Shown here: positions 7,061 to 17,216 of the stretch, one piece after another
Numbering within the stretch: the stretch's first letter is position 1
Layout: each line of letters opens with the position of its first letter
Assembly: GCA_949283375.1 (NCBI GenBank)
Contig: CASDSM010000029.1
Location: forward strand, 1 to 64,000
DNA: 64,000 nucleotides
Direction of reading: 5' to 3'
Source of the DNA: an uncultured Eubacteriales bacterium
Lineage (GTDB): Bacteria; Bacillota; Clostridia; Oscillospirales; Oscillospiraceae
Made by a program: the position numbers and the translations under genes
The notes under the pieces: generated by a model
The model's input: the letters and a program-made list of their open reading frames with translations, nothing else
The model's database searches: none
Told to the model about the DNA's origin: nothing

Positions 7061-7091
7061 ACTGCCTGTCACTTTTGACAGGCAGTTTTTT
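7061..7091 (+). terminator. terminator of folT-folC
   Basis: ACTGCCTGTCA-CTTT-TGACAGGCAGT runs straight into TTTTTT. The 11-bp stem is perfect. Confidence 0.93.
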
Positions 7092-7139
7092 CCTGTTTTC
7101 TTTTCCTGCTTGTTCACAAACTATTTATACTTCTCCCTA

Positions 7140-7168
7140 TTGACATTTTAAGGGACGGGTGCTATATT
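7140..7168 (+). promoter_or_regulatory. promoter of the hrcA-grpE-dnaK-dnaJ operon
   Basis: TTGACA, 17 bp, TATATT, directly upstream of the CIRCE element. Confidence 0.9.
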
Positions 7169-7172
7169 ACCT

Positions 7173-7199
7173 TTAGCACTCAGGGAAACAGAGTGCTAA
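7173..7199 (+). promoter_or_regulatory. CIRCE operator (HrcA binding site)
   Basis: TTAGCACTC, nine bases, GAGTGCTAA: a perfect match to the CIRCE inverted repeat. It starts 5 bp after the -10 box, so HrcA bound here blocks initiation until heat shock. Confidence 0.98.
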
Positions 7200-7227
7200 A
7201 TGAATCACAGACAGAGAGGTGAGGTGA

Positions 7228-8340
7228 TTGGCCCTGAGCGAGCGGCGCAGGAAGATCCTGCGCGTGGTAGTGGAAAACTACATTGAGACCGCAGAACCCA
7301 TCGGCTCCAAGGCCATCGCCGAAAAGGCAGGCCTGACCTGCTCCTCTGCCACCATCCGCAACGAGCTGGCCGCGCTGGAGAAGCTGGGCTACCTCGAACA
7401 GCCGCACACCTCCGCAGGGCGGATCCCCTCCCCGCAGGGCTACCGGCTGTACGTCAACGAGCTGATGGAGCAGCACAAGCTCTCCATGCAGGAGACGGAG
7501 CGGATCAACAACGCGCTCAACCTCAAAATGCAGGAGCTCGACCGTGTGATCGAGCAGGCCGGACGGCTGGTGAGCAAGATGACCAACTATCCCGCCTTCT
7601 CCCTCACCTCCGGCGGCAGCGCCGTGAGCATCTCGCGCTACGACCTGCTGATGGTGGACAGCAGCTCCTTCATCGCCGTGGTCATGACGAGCACGAACGC
7701 GGTGCGCAACAAGCTCATCCGCCTGCCCACCGACATCACCGAGCCGCAGCTCCAGCTGCTCAACACCCTGCTCAACGCCAGCTTCACCGGCAAGAGCCTC
7801 TCCGAGCTCAGCCCGGAGCTGATGCGGGTGGCGGAAAAGGCGGCCGGCTCGTCCTACGGGCTGATCTCGCTGGTGGTGTCCTTTGCGATGGATGTGCTCG
7901 AGGACCTCAGCCGCGGCGCGGTGCGCACCACCGGCGTCGGCCATCTGCTCGAGAGTCCGGAGTACCAGGACATCGACAAGGCACACAGGCTGATGACCTA
8001 TCTCTCTGATGAGCCCGGCTTCTCCAAACTGCCGCTGCCCACTATGGGGGGCGACGGGGAGACCAGGATCCTCATCGGGCCGGAGAACGTGGCGGAGGAG
8101 CTGAAGGACACCAGCGTGGTCCTCGCCAGCTACGACATCGGCGAGGGGATGAAGGGCGTCATCGGCGTGGTGGGCCCCACCCGCATGGACTACGCGAAGG
8201 TGACTGCCAAGCTGTCCTATCTGGCGGACAATCTCAGCCGGATGTTCAGCGCACAGCAGCCCTCCGCCCTGCCCCAGCAGCGGCAGGCCCCGGCACTGAG
8301 CCCCCATGACCCCGGCGACAAGCCGGACGGGGAGCATTAG
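7228..8340 (+). CDS. hrcA: heat-inducible transcription repressor HrcA
   Basis: Represses class I heat-shock genes by binding CIRCE; GroEL normally helps it fold. The 370-residue protein has an N-terminal winged helix with EPIGSKAIAEK and SSATIRNELAALEKLGYLEQ, then PHTSAGRIPSPQGYRLYV. A GAF-like dimerisation/effector region follows, with VGPTRMDYAKV near the end. The start is TTG at 7228 with GAGGTGAGGTG just upstream. The C-terminal tail (PALPQQRQAPALSPHDPGDK) is longer and more Pro-rich than usual. It is the first gene of the operon and autoregulated by the CIRCE at 7173. Confidence 0.96.
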   Translation: MALSERRRKILRVVVENYIETAEPIGSKAIAEKAGLTCSSATIRNELAALEKLGYLEQPHTSAGRIPSPQGYRLYVNELMEQHKLSMQETERINNALNLKMQELDRVIEQAGRLVSKMTNYPAFSLTSGGSAVSISRYDLLMVDSSSFIAVVMTSTNAVRNKLIRLPTDITEPQLQLLNTLLNASFTGKSLSELSPELMRVAEKAAGSSYGLISLVVSFAMDVLEDLSRGAVRTTGVGHLLESPEYQDIDKAHRLMTYLSDEPGFSKLPLPTMGGDGETRILIGPENVAEELKDTSVVLASYDIGEGMKGVIGVVGPTRMDYAKVTAKLSYLADNLSRMFSAQQPSALPQQRQAPALSPHDPGDKPDGEH

Positions 8341-8376
8341 CCCGCGCAGATCAACTGTTCCAAAAGGAGAGCCGAT

Positions 8377-8952
8377 ATGAGCAACAACAACGAAAAGGAC
8401 ATCGAGCAAAGGCAGGCGGAGGCCGAGGCGGCCGAGCCGAAGCAGCAGGCCGCGCCCGAGGCGGAGGCCCCTGCGGAGGAGAGCGCCGCCGCTCCGGAGA
8501 CCGGGGCGCAGGAGACGCCTCCCGGAGAGCTGGAGAAGGCGCTGGCCGCCAAGGAGGACCAGTTCCTCCGTCTGGCCGCCGAATATGACAACTTCCGCCG
8601 CCGTTCGGCGCGCGAGAAGACGGAGGCCTATGCCAAGGCCAAGGCGGACGCCGCGCTGGCGTTCCTGCCGGTCTATGACAACCTCGAGCGCGCCCTGCAG
8701 CAGGGCAGCGAGGACCAGGCCTTTCTCAAGGGCGTGGAGATGACCATGACCCAGCTGGTCCAGGTCCTCGAATCGCTGGACATCCACAAGATCGACGCCC
8801 TGGGCGCCCCCTTCGACCCCAATCTCCACAACGCGGTGATGCACGTCGAGGACGAGACGCTGGGGGAGAACGTCGTCTCCCAGGTGTTCCAGACCGGCTT
8901 TCAGATGGGCGACCGGGTGATCCGGTTCGCCATGGTCCAGGTGGCCAACTGA
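8377..8952 (+). CDS. grpE: nucleotide exchange factor GrpE
   Basis: Releases ADP from DnaK. The 191-residue protein has an acidic, Ala/Glu-rich disordered N-terminus (to about residue 50) and a long dimerising helix containing QFLRLAAEYDNFRRRSAREK. The C-terminal beta domain has LGAPFDPNLHNAVM and ends in the conserved GDRVIRFAMVQVA. RBS AAAAGGAGAG precedes ATG 8377. It lies 36 bp after hrcA. Confidence 0.96.
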   Translation: MSNNNEKDIEQRQAEAEAAEPKQQAAPEAEAPAEESAAAPETGAQETPPGELEKALAAKEDQFLRLAAEYDNFRRRSAREKTEAYAKAKADAALAFLPVYDNLERALQQGSEDQAFLKGVEMTMTQLVQVLESLDIHKIDALGAPFDPNLHNAVMHVEDETLGENVVSQVFQTGFQMGDRVIRFAMVQVAN

Positions 8953-8998
8953 GCCGGAGGCACAGCGCCTGAGCACACACAAAAGATCCCATTCCTGA

Positions 8999-10867
<1,869 letters not shown>

Positions 10868-10889
10868 TTGCATCCGGCAGGATCACATC

Positions 10890-10917
10890 GGGCGTGGCGG
10901 GCTCTCCTGCCACGCCC
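10890..10917 (+). other. hairpin between dnaK and dnaJ
   Basis: A perfect 9-bp stem (GGGCGTGGC / GCCACGCCC) with a 10-base loop and no T-tract. It may stabilise the dnaK 3' end or partly reduce dnaJ readthrough; this role is inferred. Confidence 0.5.
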
Positions 10918-10959
10918 CCTGCGGCGGTTTCGCCGTTCTTGCGTTAGGAAGTGATGAGT

Positions 10960-12120
10960 ATGGCAGATAAACGAGATTACTATGAGGTGCTGGGCGTCCA
11001 GCGCTCCGCCTCCGCCGATGAGATCAAGCGCGCCTACCGGAAGCTGGCCAAAAAGTACCATCCCGATATGAATCCGGGCGACAAAGAGGCCGAGGCCCAC
11101 TTCAAGGAGGTCAACGAGGCCTACGAGATCCTCTCGGACGAGACGAAGAAGGCCCGCTATGACCAGTTCGGCTTTGCCGGCGTGGACCCGAACTACGGGG
11201 CGGGGGCCGGCGGTGCCGGCTTCGGCGGCTTCGACGGGGACATCGACCTCAACGACATCTTCTCCTCCTTCTTCGGCGGCGGCTTTGGCGGCGGCTTCGG
11301 AGGGGCGGGCGCCCGGCGCAACGCCCCGCAGAAGGGCCAGACCCTGCGCGCCTCCGTCCAGATCACCTTTGAGGAGGCGGCCTTTGGCTGCGAGAAGGAC
11401 GTGGAGGTCTCCCGCATCGAGCAGTGCCCCGACTGCCACGGCACCGGCTGCGCCGACGGCTCCGCGCCGGAGACCTGCCCGAACTGCCACGGCACCGGCT
11501 CCGTGCAGGTGCAGCAGCGCACCCCGTTCGGCGTGATGTCCACCAGCCAGCCCTGCGGCCACTGTGGCGGCACCGGCAAGATCGTGCGCAACCCCTGCCC
11601 GACCTGTAAGGGCAAGGCGGCGGTGCGGCGCAACAAGACGGTCCATGTCAAGATACCCGCCGGCATCGACGAGGGCCAGGCGGTCTCCATGGCCGGTCAG
11701 GGCCACGCCGGGCGCAACGGCGGCCCTGCGGGCGACCTGATCGTGGGGGTGGAGATCATCCCGCACCCCTGCTTTGAGCGCGAGGGGAACTCGGTCTACT
11801 ACAAACATAACGTCTCCTTCGTCCAGGCCGCTCTGGGCGATGAGCTGGAGATCCCCACCATTGACGGCAAGGTGAAGTATACCCTCCCCGCCGGCACCCA
11901 GCCGGGCACCACCTTCCGCCTGCGCGGCAAGGGCATTCCCAACCTGCGCGGCTATGGGCGCGGCGATCAGTACGTCACCGTCAACGTTGAAGTCCCCACC
12001 AGCCTCACCAGCATCCAGAAGGAGGCCCTGCGCAACTTTGACGCGGCGATGCACGGCCAGTCCTCTCTGAAAAAGGAGAAGTCCGGCGGCGGATTCTTCG
12101 ACAAGAAGTGGAAAAAGTGA
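10960..12120 (+). CDS. dnaJ: co-chaperone DnaJ (Hsp40, type I)
   Basis: Delivers substrates to DnaK and stimulates its ATPase. The 386-residue protein has a J-domain (about residues 4-68) with [14 protein letters not shown], then a Gly/Phe-rich linker. Four CxxCxGxG zinc repeats follow ([32 protein letters not shown]), then the C-terminal peptide-binding domains. In-frame GTG 10951 and ATG 10954 lie close behind AGGAAG. ATG 10960 gives correct spacing and the usual N-terminus [12 protein letters not shown]. It is the last gene of the HrcA operon. Confidence 0.97.
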   Translation: MADKRDYYEVLGVQRSASADEIKRAYRKLAKKYHPDMNPGDKEAEAHFKEVNEAYEILSDETKKARYDQFGFAGVDPNYGAGAGGAGFGGFDGDIDLNDIFSSFFGGGFGGGFGGAGARRNAPQKGQTLRASVQITFEEAAFGCEKDVEVSRIEQCPDCHGTGCADGSAPETCPNCHGTGSVQVQQRTPFGVMSTSQPCGHCGGTGKIVRNPCPTCKGKAAVRRNKTVHVKIPAGIDEGQAVSMAGQGHAGRNGGPAGDLIVGVEIIPHPCFEREGNSVYYKHNVSFVQAALGDELEIPTIDGKVKYTLPAGTQPGTTFRLRGKGIPNLRGYGRGDQYVTVNVEVPTSLTSIQKEALRNFDAAMHGQSSLKKEKSGGGFFDKKWKK

Positions 12121-12132
12121 CCGTTCCATCCA

Positions 12133-12177
12133 GAAGCGGAGCGTTTCTTCCCCTGCGGGCGAGGAGCGCTCCGCTTC
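12133..12177 (+). terminator. hairpin after dnaJ
   Basis: GAAGCGGAGCG / CGCTCCGCTTC, 11 bp with a 23-base loop, but no T-run directly after. Stronger terminators follow at 12375 and 12421. Confidence 0.5.
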
Positions 12178-12180
12178 AGC

Positions 12181-12280
12181 GTGTCAAAAAGGTCTCACTG
12201 AGTTTGGCCCGCAGGGCCAAATAGACCGCCCATTCATTTTTGGCACGGACATGCGCCGGGCCCAAAATACTGATCGTCCG
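12181..12280 (+). repeat. dispersed intergenic repeat, copy 2 (plus orientation)
   Basis: Homologous to the reverse complement of 4681-4825. The shared blocks are GTGTCAAAAA, GGTCTCAC, GAGTTTGGCCCGCAGGG, CCAAATAG, TTTTTGGCACGG and CCGGGCC...AAAATAC. It is shorter by an internal deletion. The palindrome TTTGGCCCGCAGGGCCAAA lies in the core. The rest of this 364-bp gene-free stretch holds only terminator hairpins. Confidence 0.8.
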
Positions 12281-12374
12281 ACGGCAGACCGGGCACAGAC
12301 CCGGTGGTGCTGATCAGGATGGTTCTCATCTTCCCGTTCTATTCTTGCAATTGTCGCCCCTATATATGCCAATT

Positions 12375-12409
12375 CCCCGGTTTTCAGTTGCTGATAACCG
12401 GGGTTCTTT
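12375..12409 (+). terminator. hairpin terminator downstream of dnaJ
   Basis: CCCCGGTTTTCAG-TTG-CTGATAACCGGGG, 12 of 13 pairs, followed by TTCTTT. Confidence 0.65.
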
Positions 12410-12420
12410 GACAGCTGAAA

Positions 12421-12452
12421 CGCCTGCGGATGAATCTCCGCAGGCGTTTTTT
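12421..12452 (+). terminator. terminator, convergent with the MFS gene
   Basis: CGCCTGCGGA-TGAATC-TCCGCAGGCG followed by TTTTTTG. It lies 30 bp from the stop of the opposing MFS gene and may serve both directions. Confidence 0.85.
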
Positions 12453-12484
12453 GCCTGTGTATGGCTCTGCCCGGCTCGGGGAGG

Positions 12485-13684
12485 TCAGGCGCCCTGCCCG
12501 TCCGCCTGCGCGCGGGGGTTCAGCAGGCGGCGCACCGAGCGGGTGACCGCCGCCATCACCAGGCAGAAGGCGAGCAGATAGAGCGGGAAGATGAACATCC
12601 CCGCCGCCTGCCCCAGCAGGCCGCAGAACAGCGGGCCGAGCAGGATGCCGCCGTAGGCGAAGGCCATCTGCAAACTGATGACCGACTGCGAGACCTCCCG
12701 CCCGAAGGTCTCCGGGGCGAGATAGTTGAAGTTCGGGAAGAGGGGGCCGTTCCCGAGGCCGATCAGAAAGAGCCCTGCGACCGGGAGAATGGCCGGGCCG
12801 GGCAGGAGCAGGAGGACCACGGCGGCGCAGAGGATGCCCTCCCCGAGCAGGATGATGGTCCAGCTCCTCAGCCGGGCCGCGAGCACGCCGGAGAGGAAGC
12901 GGCCAAGCGCCATGCCCACGAAATAGAGCAGGATGACCTCCGCCGCCCGGTCGGGGGCAAGGCCGCGGTGCTCCACCAGATAGGTGCTCCCCCAGCCGCT
13001 GCAGGTGCACTCGATCGCGCAGGTGAGCACGAAGAGGATGCACATCTGCCGCACGCCCGGGATGCGCCAGGTCTGCCGGGGGGAGAGGGGCTTGACGGCC
13101 GCCTCCGCCTCCGCCGCGGCGGCCACGGCGGCCCGCCCGGAGGGACGCCAGAGCGGGAGGGCGAGCAGGAGCAGGACGGTGACCGCCGCCTGGATGAGAA
13201 AGGCGATGCGGTAGCCGGTCCGCCAGCCGGAGGGCCCGCTGATGACGAGGGAGAGGATATAGGGGCTCACCGAGACGCCGACGCCGTAAAAGCAGTGCAG
13301 AAAGCTCATCTGGCTGGCGGAGTAGTGCAGGGCGACGTAGTTGTTCAGCGCCACGTCGATCGCGCCCGCCCCGATGCCGAGCGGGACGGCGAGCAGGACC
13401 ATGCACCACAGGTTGGGCGCAAAGGAGAAGCCGAGCAGGGCGAGGGCGGTGAGCATCGTGCTCAGCGCAGTCACCCGCCCCGTCCCCAGCCGGCCGGTCA
13501 CCCAGGCGCTCGTCAGGCTGGAGATCATCGTGCCGGTGGCGACGGTGACAGAGATAAAGCTCCCGAAGGAGATGGGCAGGCCGAAGTCGGCGTAGATCGC
13601 GGGCCATGCCGTGCCGAACAGGGAGTCAGGCAGGCCGAGGCCGATAAAGGCGATGTAGATCACCGCCAGCAGAAGCAGACGCAT
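12485..13684 (-). CDS. MFS transporter (sugar/fucose-permease-like)
   Basis: A 399-residue major facilitator protein with about 12 helices in two halves joined by a basic, Ala-rich loop near residues 190-215. It begins MRLLLLAVIYIAFIGLGLPD, the N-terminal helix style of FucP/YfkF-like transporters, and WVTGRLGTGRVTA is the loop 2-3 motif. The substrate is not identifiable. Start 13684 has TGGAGGA at good spacing; the in-frame extension upstream reads into the neighbouring gene. It is the last gene of a four-gene minus-strand operon (recQ, nudix, DUF5655, MFS) with gaps of -4 to 13 bases. Confidence 0.85.
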   Translation of the reverse strand: MRLLLLAVIYIAFIGLGLPDSLFGTAWPAIYADFGLPISFGSFISVTVATGTMISSLTSAWVTGRLGTGRVTALSTMLTALALLGFSFAPNLWCMVLLAVPLGIGAGAIDVALNNYVALHYSASQMSFLHCFYGVGVSVSPYILSLVISGPSGWRTGYRIAFLIQAAVTVLLLLALPLWRPSGRAAVAAAAEAEAAVKPLSPRQTWRIPGVRQMCILFVLTCAIECTCSGWGSTYLVEHRGLAPDRAAEVILLYFVGMALGRFLSGVLAARLRSWTIILLGEGILCAAVVLLLLPGPAILPVAGLFLIGLGNGPLFPNFNYLAPETFGREVSQSVISLQMAFAYGGILLGPLFCGLLGQAAGMFIFPLYLLAFCLVMAAVTRSVRRLLNPRAQADGQGA

Positions 13685-13697
13685 CGGGGGTCCTCCA

Positions 13698-14120
13698 CTA
13701 CATTTGACTTTGACGTTTGCGGGGCCGTTTGCTCCCGGCGAAGGCATACGCCTCCTCAAGCCAGCCGAAGAGCTCATCGTCCAGCTCCTCCATCTCGCTG
13801 AGGACGAGGTGGACCGTCCACCGGCCGGGATAGGGCTCCGTCTGCGCCGCCGCCCGCGCCGACGTGAGCGGATGGGGCAGGCCGAGCGTCAGGGTGAAGC
13901 AGGACGGGGGCAGCTCCGCCTTTTTTCGCGGGCGCAGGAAGGAGACGCAGGCGTACATGTGGTGGTTGGAGAAGGAGATCTGCGTCTTCTGCACCCGGAC
14001 GCGGGTCTCTGGGAAGCGCGCGAGCAGCAGGGCTTCCAGGCGCTCGTAGAGCGGGTAGAGGCCGCTGTGCCGGTCGAAAAAGAGCAGGGGGTCCTGCGCG
14101 GTGCAGTCGGGCGCACTCAT
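13698..14120 (-). CDS. DUF5655 domain protein
   Basis: A 140-residue cytoplasmic protein resembling the DUF5655 family, whose function is unknown. Recognisable pieces are VQKTQISFSNHHMYACVSFL, the LTLGLPHPL strand and the C-terminal WTVHLVLSEMEELDDELFGW with LEEAY. The ATG at 14120 overlaps the stop of the upstream nudix gene (ATGA), so it is translationally coupled. It ends in a basic tail RPRKRQSQ. Predicted to be small and globular with no membrane segment. Confidence 0.75.
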   Translation of the reverse strand: MSAPDCTAQDPLLFFDRHSGLYPLYERLEALLLARFPETRVRVQKTQISFSNHHMYACVSFLRPRKKAELPPSCFTLTLGLPHPLTSARAAAQTEPYPGRWTVHLVLSEMEELDDELFGWLEEAYAFAGSKRPRKRQSQM

Positions 14121-14608
14121 TTTGACACCCCCCGCCACGGCAGCTCGAGCGGCCTGCCCTCCAGCGCGGCGCGGACCAGCCGCTCTCCCTCGTACTCCAG
14201 CTTGAGGGAGAAGAAGGGGGCCTCCGCCTCCAGCAGGTCGAGGAAGATGTGGTCCCCCTCCCAGAGGTGGAGGCGGCGGAGGTCGCGCAGGCCGATCCAC
14301 TCCAGCACCCCCTCGTCACAGGGGCCGATGCCGCCGGAAAAGCGGTCGGCGGTGTAGAGGTGCATGTACTCCCCCTCCCACCGGTCGGAGACGAAGGTGA
14401 CCAGGCCGCGGTAGCGCCAGCGCGTCAGGGTGAGACCGGTCTCCTCCCGGCACTCGCGCAGAAGGCACTCCTCCGGGCTCTCGTTCTCCTCGCACTTGCC
14501 GCCGACGCCGATCCACTTGTCCTCGTTCAAGTCGTTGCGCTTTTTCACCCGGTGGAGCATCAGGTACCGCTCACCCTGGCGAATGTAGCAGAGCGTGGTG
14601 TTTTTCAT
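14117..14608 (-). CDS. Nudix hydrolase (MutT/8-oxo-dGTP diphosphatase-like)
   Basis: A 163-residue hydrolase of nucleoside diphosphates linked to another moiety. The Nudix box is complete: G-x5-E-x7-REC-REETGL, within GGKCEENESPEECLLRECRE near residues 36-55. The N-terminus (TLCYIRQGERYLMLHRVKKR) is typical of MutT-like 8-oxo-dGTP diphosphatases. It sits 10 bases after recQ and overlaps the DUF5655 gene. This suggests a genome-maintenance transcript, though the true substrate is not provable here. Confidence 0.88.
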   Translation of the reverse strand: MKNTTLCYIRQGERYLMLHRVKKRNDLNEDKWIGVGGKCEENESPEECLLRECREETGLTLTRWRYRGLVTFVSDRWEGEYMHLYTADRFSGGIGPCDEGVLEWIGLRDLRRLHLWEGDHIFLDLLEAEAPFFSLKLEYEGERLVRAALEGRPLELPWRGVSK

Positions 14609-14618
14609 CCCGTATCCC

Positions 14619-16448
14619 TCATCTTTCCTCTGTTTCCCAGTCGCGGATACACTTCAGAAACGCCTTGCCGTAGCGCGCCGCCTTCTGCGCGCCCACCCCC
14701 CTGACGAGCAGGAACTCCCGCTCGTCGCGCGGCATGATCCGGCACATCTCGCGCAGCGTCGCATCGGAGAAGACCATAAAGGCGGGCACCCCCGCGCTGC
14801 GCGCGAGCTGCATGCGCACCTCGCGCAGGGCGGAGAAGAGGGGGCTGTCCCCGCTCCCGCGCGCGGTGAGGGCGCGCTTCTCCCCGCGCGCGGGAGACGG
14901 CTTGACCGTGAGCCGGGCCGGCCCGGCGGCGAGGGAGGGGGCGCGGGCCGTCAGCTCGAGCACCGGCCGGTCCCCCTCCGTCTGGCGGAGATAGCCCCCG
15001 TCCAGCAGGGCGTAGATCGTCCGCTGGAGCTTCTGGCGCGGAAAGCGGGAGAGGGCGCCGTAGCAGTCCAGCCGCTCCGGCCGCAGCCAGTCGATGGAGG
15101 GGTCCTCCTCCCCGCGCAGGATGCGCATGACGGCGTGGACGCCCAACCGGCGCCCCTCCCGTGCGAGGGTGGCGACGCAGAGGAGGACCTGCCGCGCCTG
15201 GGTGGTGACGTCCTCCGGGGCGGCCCCGCTCAGGCAGTTGGCGCAGTTGCCGCAGCGGTCGGGGGCCTGCTCGCCGAAGTAGCCGAGCAGCCGCTGCCGC
15301 AGGCAGCCGGGGGAGGTGCAGTAGGCCGTCATCTGCCGCAGACGCGCGAGGTCCATCCGCATCAGCTCCCGCCCCTCCTCCGGCGAGAGCTCCGCCTGCT
15401 CCCGCCCGTGCTCGAGCAGGAAGCGGTTGGTCTGGATGTCCCCGCGCTGATAGAGGAGGATGCACTGGGCGGGGCTCCCGTCCCGCCCGGCGCGGCCCGC
15501 CTCCTGATAGTAGCTCTCGGGATCGCCCGGCATCCCGCAGTGGATGACAAAGCTGACGTTGGACTTGTCGATCCCCATCCCGAAGGCGTTGGTGGCCACG
15601 ATGATCCGCTTGCGGTCGTAGAGAAAGTCGTCCTGATTCGCCTGCCGCTCCTCGGCACTCAGCCCGGCGTGGTAGCGCGTGGCGGCGTGGCCATGCTCGC
15701 AGAGGAACTCACACAGCTCCTCCACCTTCTTGCGCGTGAGGCAGTAGACGATCCCCGACCGGTCGGGGAAGCGGGCGAGCGTCTCCAGCACCGCCTGCTT
15801 CCGGTCGCGCGGCTCCTGCACCTCGAAGAAGAGGTTGGGCCGGTCAAACCCCGCCACCAGGGTGAGCGGGTCGCGCAGGGCGAGGGTGCGCGCAATGTCC
15901 TCCCGCACCGCCCCGGTCGCCGTGGCGGTGAAGGCGGCCACCGGGGGCCGCTGCGGGAGACTGGCCAGAAAGTCCGCAATGCCGAGATAGCTCGGGCGGA
16001 AGTCGTGCCCCCAGTGGGAGATGCAGTGCGCCTCGTCCACCGTGACGAGGGAGATGGGCGCGTGGCTGGCAAAGCGCTGGAAGGCGGGCAGTGCGAGCCG
16101 CTCCGGGGCGACATAGATGATCTGATAGGCCCCCTGCGCCGCCCGCTCCAGGGCGAGGTGCTGCTGGCGCGGAGTGAGGGTGCTGTTGAGCCAGGCGGCG
16201 CGCACGCCGGACTGGAGCAGGGCCTTCACCTGGTCCTGCATCAGCGAGATGAGCGGGGAGATCACCAGCGTGATCCCGCCCAGCAGCAGGGCGGGGAGCT
16301 GGTAGCAGATGGACTTGCCCGCCCCGGTGGGCATCACCGCCAGCACGTCCCGCCGCTGGAGGATGGCGTTCACCACCTGCTCCTGATGCGGGCGGAAGGC
16401 GTCGTAGCCGAAGGTCTCCCGCAGCACGCGCCGGACGGCCTGGTCCAT
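14619..16448 (-). CDS. recQ: ATP-dependent DNA helicase RecQ
   Basis: A 3'-5' DNA helicase acting in recombination and fork repair. The 609-residue protein carries Walker A MPTGAGKSICYQLPA, DEAH box VDEAHCISHWGHDFRPSY, and helicase-C motifs including GMGIDKSNV and QEAGRAGRDG. It then has the RecQ zinc-binding cysteines (CTSPGC...CGNCANC) and a C-terminal HRDC domain from about residue 525. ATG 16448 is preferred to an in-frame GTG at 16457 because GAAGGGAAG is then correctly spaced. It is first in the minus-strand operon. Confidence 0.96.
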   Translation of the reverse strand: MDQAVRRVLRETFGYDAFRPHQEQVVNAILQRRDVLAVMPTGAGKSICYQLPALLLGGITLVISPLISLMQDQVKALLQSGVRAAWLNSTLTPRQQHLALERAAQGAYQIIYVAPERLALPAFQRFASHAPISLVTVDEAHCISHWGHDFRPSYLGIADFLASLPQRPPVAAFTATATGAVREDIARTLALRDPLTLVAGFDRPNLFFEVQEPRDRKQAVLETLARFPDRSGIVYCLTRKKVEELCEFLCEHGHAATRYHAGLSAEERQANQDDFLYDRKRIIVATNAFGMGIDKSNVSFVIHCGMPGDPESYYQEAGRAGRDGSPAQCILLYQRGDIQTNRFLLEHGREQAELSPEEGRELMRMDLARLRQMTAYCTSPGCLRQRLLGYFGEQAPDRCGNCANCLSGAAPEDVTTQARQVLLCVATLAREGRRLGVHAVMRILRGEEDPSIDWLRPERLDCYGALSRFPRQKLQRTIYALLDGGYLRQTEGDRPVLELTARAPSLAAGPARLTVKPSPARGEKRALTARGSGDSPLFSALREVRMQLARSAGVPAFMVFSDATLREMCRIMPRDEREFLLVRGVGAQKAARYGKAFLKCIRDWETEER

Positions 16449-16565
16449 ACAGTTCACTTCCCTTCAATAGAAATCCAACCCATTGTAGCCTGAATCGCCC
16501 CGGATGGCAAGCGGGTATGGGACAATCTCCCCACGGCATATCCTGTGGGGAAAGGGGGTGGCGGC

Positions 16566-16877
16566 ATGGAGACCCATCTGGGCGAGCTGCGCTGTAAGGA
16601 GGTGATCTCCGTCACCGACGGGGCGCGCTACGGCTATGTGGACGACCTGGTGATCGACCTGGACTGCGGGCGGGTCTGCGCCCTGCTGGTCCCCGGGCCG
16701 GGGCGGTTCTTCTTCGGCCTGCTCGGGCGCAGGGAGGTGCGCGTGGTCCGCTGGGACCAGATCTGCCGCATCGGCGCGGACATCATCCTGGTCCAGGGGG
16801 AGGTGGAATGCCGCCCGCCCCGGCGGCGGCCTGCGCACGGCCTGCCCGGCTGGGAGCCGCCGAAGCGCGGTCAGTAG
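16566..16877 (+). CDS. YlmC/YmxH family sporulation protein (PRC-barrel)
   Basis: A 103-residue PRC-barrel-like protein. The family pattern is L-x-x-K-E-V-I-x-x-x-x-G-x-x-x-G-x-x-x-D, here LRCKEVISVTDGARYGYVDD, then VRWDQICRIGADIILV. These proteins are conserved in spore formers; the biochemical role is not established. ATG 16566 is selected because GGGGGTGG precedes it. It is divergent from recQ. Its last 7 bases overlap the end of the convergent gene at 16871. Confidence 0.85.
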   Translation: METHLGELRCKEVISVTDGARYGYVDDLVIDLDCGRVCALLVPGPGRFFFGLLGRREVRVVRWDQICRIGADIILVQGEVECRPPRRRPAHGLPGWEPPKRGQ

Positions 16878-17089
16878 AGCACGGTCAGCTCCTCCTCCCG
16901 GATGCCGTACTCGCTGAGAAAGGCCGAGCGGTCATCGGGGGTGCGCAGGAGCATGACCTCCTCCAGCCGTCCGGTCTCAAGGTCCTGAAAACAGGCGGTC
17001 TGTTCCCCGGTGCAGATGCTCGACCGGATGACAGGCCGCTTTTTCGCGCGGTCAAAGGTGCGCGCGGGCTTCTTTCGCTGGAAAAACAT
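16871..17089 (-). CDS. small conserved protein of unknown function
   Basis: A 72-residue soluble protein with a basic N-terminus (MFFQRKKPARTFDRAKKRPV) and an acidic C-terminal half (RTPDDRSAFLSEYGIREEEL). Similar short proteins are common in Oscillospiraceae genomes and have sometimes been labelled aspartate dehydrogenase; nothing in this sequence supports an enzyme. AAGGAGG lies 8 bases before the ATG. The stop overlaps the ylmC-like gene by 7 bases in a tail-to-tail arrangement. Confidence 0.75.
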   Translation of the reverse strand: MFFQRKKPARTFDRAKKRPVIRSSICTGEQTACFQDLETGRLEEVMLLRTPDDRSAFLSEYGIREEELTVLY

Positions 17090-17163
17090 CGGTGATGCCT
17101 CCTTCCCATAGCTTCCGACAGGGACATTATAGCAGAAAGACGCGCCCTCGAAAAGCGCAGGCG

Positions 17164-17192
17164 TTGTGGACAGGGAAGCGGTATGGTATAAT
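17164..17192 (+). promoter_or_regulatory. promoter of the small membrane protein gene
   Basis: TTGTGG, 17 bp, TATAAT, 24 bp before the start codon. Confidence 0.75.
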
Positions 17193-17216
17193 TAAATCAA
17201 AAAGGAGGGAATGGCG

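Noticed and set aside
14595-16493. 632-residue plus-strand ORF
   Set aside because: Antisense of recQ; recQ has all its helicase motifs, so the plus-strand ORF is a shadow.
16515-16545. possible sporulation sigma-factor promoter before the YlmC-like gene
   Set aside because: GGTATG and CATATCCT are only loosely similar to sigma-G or sigma-E boxes and overlap a hairpin; not enough to call.
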